A stretch of DNA of 64,000 bases from Doris montereyensis. Taxonomy: Eukaryota > Mollusca > Gastropoda > Nudibranchia > Dorididae. Under the pieces are notes generated by a model. That model did no database searches. It had not been told where the DNA came from and saw nothing but the letters and a program-made list of their open reading frames with translations. Location: the NCBI GenBank assembly GCA_037039925.1, contig JAXRKP010000427.1, forward strand, positions 23,625 to 87,624, read 5' to 3'. This document shows, in pieces, positions 54,755 to 64,000 of this stretch; within the stretch, counting starts at the first letter, position 1; each line of letters opens with the position of its first letter. The translations under genes were made by a program, and so were the position numbers.

Positions 54755-55180
54755 AGCCATGGCGTACGCTTAAGAAGCAAAAGCCGGGTTGCCGGGAGAT
54801 CTAGATATATTACATATATCCCAAAATCTAATCTCAGCTTCCAGTCATTTTTATTCCCTGTGGTCGATCGATCAGGCTTATTATTGTGGTTGTGACGTCA
54901 CAGGGCAAAGCGAAACGAGATTAGACTTTAAGCAAAAGAGCTTTGTCACACACGCTTGGGATTCAAGGACCCGCTGACTGTAAAGGTTAAGGGGCACGGG
55001 GTGAGAGGGGAGGGGGGGTGGAGGAGAGATTATTGCGTCGAGCTTACATGAAAAAAAGTGCCTTAGCTAACGTTGTGGAAGGCGGGGCCCTTGAAATCAA
55101 CCCTGATTTGATTCCAGCATTTATAATATGGTGGGGACTATGGTTGGCTAGAAGTTGGGAAGGGTGGTGCAGAAAATTAT
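54755..55180. other. Non-genic sequence
   Basis: Nothing recognised. Confidence 0.45.
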
Positions 55181-55184
55181 TGCG

Positions 55185-55605
55185 TTATGTATGTGTATGT
55201 ATGTATGTATGTATGTATGTATGTATGTATGTACGTATGTATGTATGTGTATGTATGTATGTATGTATGTATGTATGTATGTGTATGTATGTATGTATGT
55301 ATGTATGTATGTATGTATGTATGTATGTATGTATGTATGTATGTATGTATGTATATGTATGTATGTATTTAGATATTGATGTATTCTGTATGTATGTGTT
55401 ATGTATTGATGTATTTATGTATATTACGTATGTATGTATGTATGTATGTATCTATTGGTGTATTTATGTATGTTTGCATTATGTATTGATATATTTATGT
55501 ATATTACGTATGTATGTATGTATGTATGTATGTATGTATGTATGTATGTATGTATGTATGTATGTATGTATATATGTATGTATATACGTATTTACGTTTG
55601 TATGT
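55185..55605. repeat. (TATG)n microsatellite, ~420 bp
   Basis: TATG units with two interruptions that are themselves a repeat (tattgatgtatttatgtata at about 55405 and 55485). Met/Tyr/Val/Cys open frames are artefacts. Confidence 0.97.
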
Positions 55606-55699
55606 ATTTTATTCGTTTTTTTTCCCTAGTAAGAATGCCTGAAGAGAATAAAAACATCATTGCATATTATATTCATAAAATGTAAAACATAATAATGTA

Positions 55700-56000
55700 T
55701 ACTACACCTTGTAGTATTAAGTCTAGTCTGCGTCAGGCTGTATATTATTCTCTCTGCGTTTAACACGACAAATCGATGATTAAGTTAAGCGTCATGCAAT
55801 ATGTAAAGGCATTGACGGATGTCCACCATCTTCAAGCTTTTCCAGCTCAGCCTCGTTGTTTACATTCCTGAGTACGTGTAATTGTAATCAGCAAATAAAT
55901 GTAAAAATTGATTTTTCAGTGGATTCCACGACCCTTCGTCGCCGGAAGAGTCGAATAACTGGGATCACGCAACAAGCACGTCCCTTATCCTAGCAACCGG
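55700..56000 (+). other. Unannotated, one possible exon at about 55921-55985
   Basis: attgatttttcag at 55908-55920 is a good acceptor. The following bases read GFHDPSSPEESNNWDHATST in one frame. No donor is clear and the phase does not match 51377, so I leave it as a possibility. Confidence 0.25.
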
Positions 56001-56002
56001 TG

Positions 56003-56120
56003 TCCACACACACACACACACACACACAGGCACACACGCACGCGCACTCACGCACACACACAAATACACACATATACACACACATGTACACACACATACA
56101 CGCACACACACGCACAGTCA
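56003..56120. repeat. CA-rich microsatellite
   Basis: CA repeats with gc and ta interruptions. Confidence 0.95.
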
Positions 56121-56250
56121 ACACACTCTATCAACCAGAGTCAACACACTCCATCAGTAATGTGAGTGTCGTTGATGTCAATAAATAAATGGTTTCTCAA
56201 AACACGCTTTGAAAGTGGAACGCTTTAAAAATAAAAATTGATTTTTTATT

Positions 56251-56635
56251 GTGTTTACCCACATCCACAACTAAGTAAGGTGATTTCGTGATTTCGTGAT
56301 TTCGTGATTTCGGGGTTTTTTTCTTTTAAATTGTCGGTAGGATTTGTACATTTTACCCGGACTGCCTTGTAAGCAGCCTAGAATCTTTAAACGCGCACAG
56401 AGTGTTGTGATCTACACACTGGATCTGGTTTTTTTTCTCCCGTCGGTCTCCGGGATGGGACTATGTGCCGGTCCACCTACCTGGACCAGGAGGGGTAGAT
56501 TTTACTTGAACCCCCCCCCAAAAAAAAAAAAACAACAAAAAAACTCGAGAAATTCTTTCAACCGTCGGCGGGGCTTGAACCCACGACCTTTTCAGTTGAG
56601 AGGCCGACATCTTACCTCTGGACTACCAAGTTCCC
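56251..56635 (-). mobile_element. SINE family A, copy 6 (full head and body)
   Basis: The longest member. On the minus strand: head gtccagaggtaagatgtcgg, B-box ggttcaagcc, body tccaggtaggtggaccggca, then ttagttgtggatgtgggtaa. A short gtgatttc duplication lies at 56281-56310, and there is no expanded tail. Confidence 0.88.
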
Positions 56636-56744
56636 TGGAAATGGAACGCGAGGACAGCAATTTATCAACGACCGTTCCGTCAGCGCCGCTACCACCACCT
56701 TACCTCACCTCCCTCCCTCCCCCTCTCCCCTTTAAAAAAAAAAT

Positions 56745-57632
56745 TAGTTTCATTCCTCTCTAAAAAGTAGCCATTCGCCAGTTTTATATTGTTTCATTCC
56801 TCTCTTAAAAAGTAGCCATTCGCCAGTTTTATATTGTTTCATTCCTAAAAAGTAGCCATTCGCCAGTTTTATATTGTTTAAAAGTAGCCATTCGCCAGTT
56901 TTATATTGTTTCATTCCTCTCTGTTTCATTCCTCTCTTAAAAAGTAGCCATTCGCCAGTTTTATATTGTTTCATTCCGATGTAAGAAGTAGCCATTCGCC
57001 AGTTTTATATTGTTTCATTCCGCTCTCGCCAGTTTTATAATTCCGATGTACCAAGTAGCCATTCGCCAGTTTTATATTGTTTCATTCCAGTTTTATATTG
57101 TTTCATTTAAGAAGTAGCCATTCGCCAGTTTTATATTGTTTCATTTTAAGAATATTGTTTTATATTGTTTCTCTCCACTAAAAAGTAGCCATTCGCCAGT
57201 TTTATATTGTTTCATTCCGGATCTTCATCCCGATGTACCAAGTAGCCATTCGCCAGTTTTATATTGTTTCATTCCGCTTAAGAAGTAGCCATTCGCCAGT
57301 TTTATATTGTTTCATCCCGATGTAAGAAGTAGCCATTCGCCAGTTTTATATTGTTTCATTCCGCTGTAAGAAGTAGCCATTCGATGTAAGAAGTAGCCAG
57401 TTTTATATTGTTTCATTCCAGTTTTATATTGTTTCTATAAGAAGTAGCCATTCGCCAGTTTTATATTGTTTCATTCCGATGTAAGAAGTAGCCATTCGCC
57501 AGTTTTATATTGCCATTCAGTTTTATATTGTTTCATTCCGATGTAAGAATAGCCATTCGCCAGTTTTATGCCTTTCCATTCGCCAGTTTTATATTGTTTC
57601 ATTCCACTGTAAGAAGTAGCCATTCGCCAGAT
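56745..57632. repeat. ~45-bp minisatellite array, ~20 copies
   Basis: Units contain agtagccattcgccagtttt and atattgtttcattcc, joined by variable linkers (gatgtaag, ctctctaaaa). Many units are truncated. Confidence 0.96.
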
Positions 57633-57639
57633 CCACCCA

Positions 57640-58020
57640 CTCTTGCCTTTCTTGCTTTTTCGGCAATTTTGCCACCGACCTGTTGCTGTGCTGGCTGTTG
57701 TAATCTTCATAACCGGGAACAATCCCACCCCGCAAAATTTCAAAAAAAACAAAAAACAAAACAACAACCCAGCAACAGCAACAACAACAACAACAACAAC
57801 AACAATAAAACAAAACAAACAGAAAGAAAAACTAAGAAAAATAATCCCCAAAACATTTTTTTTTTCTTCTTGCTCTTCTTTTTTCCTCGTTTGTCTTGTT
57901 TTTCTTTGGTTGTTTTTGTTTTGTTTTTGTTTTTGTTCTGTTTTATCTTTTAATGACGACAAGAGACAAAGTTGACGATCTTGAGAAGAGTGTGTGTACC
58001 AAGGCAAGACAAATTTGGGT
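57640..58020. other. Non-genic sequence with (CAA)n
   Basis: (CAACAA)n at 57775-57806 and T-rich sequence. Overlapping open frames on both strands are low-complexity. Confidence 0.5.
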
Positions 58021-58029
58021 ATCGATTCC

Positions 58030-58039
58030 AAACACACAC

Positions 58040-58098
<59 letters not shown>
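58030..58098. repeat. (CA)n microsatellite
   Basis: CA repeats, with cacata at the left. Confidence 0.97.
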
Positions 58099-58099
<1 letters not shown>

Positions 58100-58479
58100 T
58101 ACCGATGTGTTAACAGTGTCGCCACAATTTATTTTTTAAATATTTTTTTATTACATTGTAGTATTATTATGGCCTTGCCAATATTATTTGAAGAGAGCAC
58201 CGGTACTAAACCCCATATAGTCATCAAAAGTAGATAAGCTTAGGTAGATAGTAACAATAAAACCTGTCTAGTATTGGTATCTACGGACATAGGAATGCAT
58301 TAGTCACGTATTGATAAGAGCTAATTGTTGACAACACAAAAACAAACCTGATCCCAACACCCCCCGTCTGTTTGTCTGTTTGATCGGCTGTCTGTCTGCT
58401 AATCTGTCTGTCTGTCAGTTAAATGTCTTCTCTTTCTTTGTCACTTTCTATATCTGTTTGTCTGTCTGTCAGTCTATTT

Positions 58480-59190
<711 letters not shown>

Positions 59191-59548
59191 ATCTTATCTA
59201 GTTCCCCGTCTCTCCATGAGAATGTGAGCGCACAACCTATTTTTTCGTGACAACCTTTGGTGATACTAATTTCTTAACAGCCCCAGACTGCCTATTTAGG
59301 GGGTTTAACGTGACAATATTATTTCTTTAACCGACGTCAGACCTTTTTCTTTTGTTTTGTTTTGGTTTTTCAAGCGTGAAATCTAAAAAAATAACAAGAG
59401 CTCAAAGAAGTCTCCGAGCTGATCGACGACTTCAAAAGGCAAGCAGTGGAGATCGATTGATCCCAATGACTCACTCGGTTGTGATCGTGGTACCTGGTAT
59501 GCTATTTACGGTTTTACGTTGATGATGAACACACACTTAAGGTTAAGG

Positions 59549-59552
<4 letters not shown>

Positions 59553-59589
<37 letters not shown>

Positions 59590-59605
59590 ACACACATACA
59601 TTGTC
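59553..59605. repeat. (CA)n microsatellite
   Basis: About 20 CA dinucleotides. Confidence 0.97.
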
Positions 59606-59654
59606 ACTAAAGGCCACGCACTCACAGCCTTACTTACTGTCCATTATGTATTTT

Positions 59655-59955
59655 GGCAAGTGGGCAGCTTCCATGGCAAGTGGGCAGCTTGTGATGGCAA
59701 GTGGGCAGCTTGTGAAAGACTCCATCTTTCTCTTTCCATGGCAAGTGGTCAGCTTGTGAAGGATCTCCATCTTTCTCTTTCCATGGCAAAGCTTGTGAAA
59801 TCTTTCCATTGCAAGTGGGCAGCTTGTTAAGAATCCCATCTTTCTTTCCATGGCAAGTGGGCAGCTTGTGAAAGATCTCCATCTTTTCTTCCATGGCAAG
59901 TGGGCAGCTTGTGAAATATCTCCATCTTCTTTCCATGGCAAAGCTTGTGGGCAGC
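59655..59955. repeat. ~43-bp minisatellite, ~8 copies
   Basis: Units contain catggcaagtgggcagcttg and tgaaagatctccatctttct, with variable truncation. Confidence 0.95.
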
Positions 59956-59959
59956 AGGG

Positions 59960-60335
59960 GGTGGTTGGTTTGTTGGAGCTGCTGGTAAGTCCTATTTCTT
60001 TTCTTTCCTTCTTTCACTTATCTTTCATCTTGCTGTTTCCTCTTAATTTACCATGAGATCACCGCAATGGTGGACGGGGTGAATACCAAATAAACAAACA
60101 AAGCAAAGCAAAGGAAGCAAAGCGAAGCAAGCGTCTTTAGGGAATTCCAGCTTTGGCCGTGACTCAGTTCTTTATCTCGGTCTTTTACCACTGAGTTTGC
60201 CTTCAGATTGCGGGCGGTTGGTGGGGCGTTGCTGATAGGTTCTACTTCTTCTCTTTACTTTTTTTTAACTTCCTCTTTTATCTTGCTGTTTCCTCTTAAT
60301 TCAAACTGGAAATCACCACGGCGGTGGGTAAAGCT
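59960..60335. repeat. Direct duplication of ~115 bp
   Basis: 59960-60080 and 60208-60335 share the atcttgctgtttcctcttaa segment and the g(a)gatcaccgc-tggtgga end. Confidence 0.75.
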
Positions 60336-60339
60336 TCAA

Positions 60340-60770
60340 CAGCAACAACAACAACAACAAAGAAGCCTTCAGCTTGTCTTTGGCCTGCCACCTTGTCTCC
60401 TCTTCCCTTCCGGGGTCCAATGGAGGGGAGGGCAGTCGTGGTGATGTTCCCTCCTTCTTTCCTCAGAATAATTATGCCCTATCCATCTCCATATTATTCG
60501 CTTCAGAAGAATACCATGTATGATAATATTAATATGTTTATTTTTTTTTCCATTTTCGTGGAAGATTCTCGTTTGAATTAAAGTGTGTCAGCTTGTGACG
60601 AATAGATTTTTAAATAATTCGTCTACATTTTGCATGGAATGAAGATATTCACTTGTTCATGTCATTCGTTTGTCATCCCCCCTACCCCCAAGCATAATAT
60701 TCAGATCCGTATTGCAGAGTTGATAGGACACACCTTCGGTAAATCTGTGAATAACAGAAGACACAAATAC
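60340..60770. other. Non-genic sequence
   Basis: Short CAA run at 60340. Nothing recognised. Confidence 0.45.
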
Positions 60771-60774
60771 AAAG

Positions 60775-60870
60775 TGAAGTCCCTCCAAGGCCCTTAAAGC
60801 CCATAGAACCGGACCCAACTGGCTTTATAGCGTGACGCGAAACAAGTGACACTAATCGCAATATGTTTCA
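60775..60870 (-). mobile_element. SINE family B fragment (copy 6)
   Basis: ccaaggcccttaaagcccat and gaaacaagtgacactaatcg match the 3' half of the inverted SINE B copy at 39930. Confidence 0.6.
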
Positions 60871-61127
60871 AGCCTGATCCATTTCAAATCTATGCCTGCT
60901 TTGTCTGCTGTGTGTCTGCATTGTCTCACTGCCTGTCTCTCTGTTTGTGTCTCAGTCTTTCTTTGCATTTCTGTTCGTCTCTCTGACGGTGTCTCTCTCT
61001 GTCTCTGTTTCTTTGTCTTTGTCTCTCTGTCTCTCTGACGGTGTCTCTCTGTCTCTGTCTCTCTGTCTCTCTGGTGGTCTGCCTTGTCTTCTCTGTCTGG
61101 TGGTGGTGGTGGTGGTGGTGGTGGTGG

Positions 61128-61236
61128 TAGTGGTGCGCGTTAAAGATCCATTGGCTGTTTTGAGCAAATTTAAAAATCCTAACAAGACCCCCCCCCCCCC
61201 CAAACCGAGATCACCTTAGTTGTACAGGGCATGTAG
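61128..61236 (+). mobile_element. SINE family A fragment (copy 7)
   Basis: gcgcgttaaagatccattgg and gagatcaccttagttgt match the 3' body. It is preceded by a (GGT)n run. Confidence 0.7.
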
Positions 61237-61369
61237 TGGTTAGAGCAAAATTTAGTAGTGAACCCATCCTAGTGGAAGGTGGTAGTGTCGAAGTACCGTT
61301 TAAAAAAGAAACAACAACAATCTTGATGAAATGGGGTTTTTTTTCTTTTCTTTTTTTCTCCTTTTTGTA

Positions 61370-61622
61370 GCCATTTCTGAAATAGTGGCTTTTTTAGGTG
61401 ATCTTGTAGGGAATGTTTTGGCAATTCAAAACAGTTTTGCACAAAGAACCACCACTTTTTGAGTCTTCTATCATGGTGGTCTAGGTCTGTGTAATAATAC
61501 ATACTGAGCCATTTCGGGTCTCCTGAAATATCCGAATGGCTTTTTTGTTGTATCTTGTAGTATTTTGTTTCCCTTCTCCTTTGGTGAGACTCAGGGTGGG
61601 GTCTAGGCTGTGTAATAATACA
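61370..61622. repeat. Imperfect direct duplication
   Basis: Segments at 61370-61502 and 61530-61622 share ggcttttttagg/gttgt, atcttgtag and ctgtgtaataatacat. Confidence 0.55.
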
Positions 61623-61634
61623 TCGGAGGTGGTG

Positions 61635-62760
61635 GTAGATAGCCGGCCTTGGTAGTGGTGGTGCGGGAGGTAGTAGTGGTGTAGTGGTGGTGGAGGTAGT
61701 AGTGGTGGTAGTGGTGGTGGAGGTAGTAGTGATGGTAGTGGTGGTAATGGTGGTACTAGTGGTGGTGGTGGCGGAGGTAGTAGTGGTAGTGGTGGTAATG
61801 GTGGCGGTAGTGGTGTTGTAGGTGGTGGTGGTTGTTGTGGTGGTGGTGGTGGTGGTGGTGGTGGTAGTGGTGTTGTAGGTGGGTGGTTGTGGTGGTGGTA
61901 GTGGTGGTGGTGGTGGTGGTGGTAGTAGTGATGGTAGTGGTAGTGGTGGTAGTAGTGGTAGTGGTAGTGGTGGTGCTAGTGGTGGTAGCAGTGGTGGTGG
62001 TAATGGTAGTGGTAGTAGTACTGGTAGTGGAGAGGAACAGTTCAGTGTAGCTGTTCGTGGTGATGGTAGTGGTGGTAGTGGTGGTAATGGTGGTGGTAGT
62101 GGTGTTGTAGGTGGTGGTGGTGGTGTTGGTAGTGGTGGTGGTAGTGGTGGTTGTGGTGGTGGTTGTGGTGGTGGTGGTGGTAGTAGTGATGGTAGTGGTA
62201 GTGGTGGTAGTAGTAGTGATAGTGGTGGTGATAGTGGTGGTAGCAGTGGTGGTGGTGGTAATGGTAGTGGTAGTAATACTGGTAGTGGTGAGAGGAACAG
62301 TTCAGTGTATGGGTGCCACGTAGCTGTTTCGTGGTGGTGGTAGTGGTTGTGTGTAGGTGGTGGTGATGGTAGTGGTAGTGGTGTTGGTGGTGGTGGTAGT
62401 AGTAGTGGTTGTCGTGGTGGTAGTGGTGGTGGTGGATATAGTAGTGATGGTTGGGGTGGTGGTGGTGGTAGCGGTGGTGATGGGTGGTAATGGTGGCGGT
62501 AGTGGGAGTGGTGGTGTAGGTGGTGGTGGTAGTTGTGATGGTGGTGGTGGTAGTGGTGGTGGTAGTAGTGGTAATGGTGGTAGTAGTGGTGGTGGTAGTA
62601 GTGGTGGTGGTAGTGGTGGTAATGGTAGTGGTGGTGGTAGTAGTGGTAGTGGTAGTAGTGGTGGTGGTAGTGGTGGTAATGATAGTGGTGGTAGTAGTAG
62701 GGTAGTTGTGAGACGAACGGCTCAGTGTATGAGCGCCATGTAGCTGTTTCGACTGGTAGC
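61635..62760. repeat. (GGT)n array with a recurring anchor
   Basis: Over 1 kb of GGT/AGT/GTT triplets, interrupted three times (about 62029, 62290, 62709) by a related anchor containing gaacagttcagtgtatg and cgtagctgtttcg. Poly-Gly/Ser and poly-Val open frames arise from it and are not accepted as genes. Confidence 0.95.
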
Positions 62761-62938
62761 AGCGAGTTGAATAATTGCTGGTTTAATAATAGATCCCAAA
62801 CACAAGTGACGTCAGCGCCAACCTGTTTGATTGTTTATCGATTATTTCCTCCCGATATCTTTATCTCCTTGCGATCGAATTAGATCTATGTCTTTGGGAA
62901 AGACCTAGTAACGATGGTTGAAAATTGTCATGTAATCG
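62761..62938. other. Non-genic sequence
   Basis: Short unique stretch, nothing recognised. Confidence 0.45.
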
Positions 62939-62964
62939 GAGGGGGGAGGGAGGGGGAGGGGAGA

Positions 62965-63022
<58 letters not shown>

Positions 63023-63093
63023 AGGGAGGGAGGAGAGGGAGGGAGGGAGAGGGAGGGAGGGAGGGAGGGAGGGAGGGAGGGAGGGGAGGGAGG

Positions 63094-63128
<35 letters not shown>

Positions 63129-63191
63129 AGTGAGTGAGAGAGAGAGAGGGAGGGAGGGAGGGACGGAGGGGGGAGGGAGGGGGGAGGGAGA

Positions 63192-63229
<38 letters not shown>

Positions 63230-63395
63230 AGGGAGGGTGGAGTAGGGATTGGAGGGAGGTATAGGGAGAGGAGTAGAGAGTAGTAATTGAGATAGAGAGT
63301 AGAAGTAAGAGTAGTAGTAGTAGTAATAGAGAGAAGTAATTGAGAGGAGTAGTTTGATAAAGTAGTAGTAGTAGTAGTAGTAGAGAGAGAGAGAG
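62939..63395. repeat. (GA)n/(GGGA)n, then (AGT)n purine-rich tract
   Basis: GGGA and GA repeats change at about 63300 to AGTAGT and then GA. Confidence 0.97.
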
Positions 63396-63399
63396 AAAA

Positions 63400-63815
63400 A
63401 GAGAGACCAAGGAGATGGTTGGTTGACCCCACCCCCCGGGATAAAATCGTTTGAAATTAATTGCTTTCTCTCTGGTCATTTATATTATATATTATTTAAT
63501 AGTATTTTTAATACCATTCATTGATTCAGCTGTTTTAAAGATTATTCTAGTCCTTTCAAAGGCACATCACATTGTAGGTATGTAATGCTTGTAATAATAC
63601 TATTTGGCCTCAGAGATAGACCTATAATCCTTAGTTCTTATAAAACCCCGTGTGGTAAGTAGTATCTTGAAATGCCTTGTGGTGTAGGATTAGCACTAAC
63701 ATATCAGGCCTTCTGCCAAAGAAAAATAGTTATGATGACATTTGGAAGAAGTGAATGGGTCAAACCAAGATCTGAAGCTAAAAAGAAGACGAAGAAAAAA
63801 GCATAATAATATTGG
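63400..63815. other. Non-genic sequence
   Basis: No recognisable element or exon. Confidence 0.45.
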
Positions 63816-64000
63816 ATAATAATAATAATAATTATAATAATTTTAATAATAATGATAATAATAATAATAATAATTGATAATGGCGATGATGATGCCTTGT
63901 GGTTGGATACGATAATAATAATAATAATGATTGATAAATGATGATGATGGAGTGATGTGACACGATGATGATGATGTGTGTGTGTGTGTGTGATGATGAT
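63816..64000. repeat. (AAT)n / (GAT)n microsatellite at the window edge
   Basis: Mixed AAT and GAT triplets with a short GT run, continuing past the window. Confidence 0.95.

Noticed and set aside
61879..62743. Poly-Gly/Ser and poly-Val frames that resemble structural proteins
   Set aside because: They coincide exactly with the GGT repeat; no signal peptide, splice sites or non-repeat domain.

Overview
This window looks like nuclear DNA from an invertebrate animal, most likely a mollusc and perhaps a gastropod. That placement is inference. It rests on intron-rich genes with GT-AG splice sites, several tRNA-derived SINE families, LINE, Harbinger and TIR elements, and very heavy microsatellite and minisatellite load. 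The protein similarity is metazoan. Nothing prokaryotic is present: no operons, ribosome binding sites or CRISPR.

Three genes can be supported. (1) An arylsulfatase B-type lysosomal sulfatase on the minus strand, with nine coding exons between 21624 (ATG) and 4670 (stop). All catalytic residues are recognisable, including the CTPSR formylglycine site. It has a tandem pair of alternative, mutually exclusive versions of exon 5. As written, its frame is broken by four single-base indels and one exon lacks an AG acceptor. (2) A complete three-exon E2 conjugating enzyme (UBC fold, closest by eye to UBC12/UBE2M) on the minus strand, 34282 to 30984, giving 166 residues. Its second exon is masked because a longer open frame overlaps it. 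(3) Part of a plus-strand gene for a Ser/Pro/Asn-rich protein that I cannot name. It has exons at 41495-42440, about 49243-49455 and probably 51244-51377, and perhaps a first exon near 39301. It includes a polyalanine tract coded by a GCT repeat.

Layout: 1-3200 holds a decayed LINE 3' end, small minisatellites and a TIR element. 3205-4457 is a 5'-truncated CR1/L2-like LINE just downstream of the sulfatase. 4670-21653 is the sulfatase, with introns filled by a 65-bp array, a 35-bp array, SINEs and inverted-repeat elements. 21.7-30.9 kb is intergenic or upstream sequence with LINE fragments and a broken Harbinger transposase. 31.0-34.3 kb is the E2 gene. 34.3-39.2 kb is mostly microsatellite. 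39.3-51.4 kb carries the Ser/Pro-rich gene, interrupted by a 1.2-kb SINE-tail satellite. 51.4-64 kb is almost wholly tandem repeat.

Two themes stand out. One SINE family ends in an (AAATC)n tail, and at two loci that tail has grown into arrays of about 0.7 and 1.2 kb. Also, nearly every break in an otherwise well-kept reading frame is a one-base change in a short homopolymer, in unrelated loci, which points to sequence error more than to gene death.
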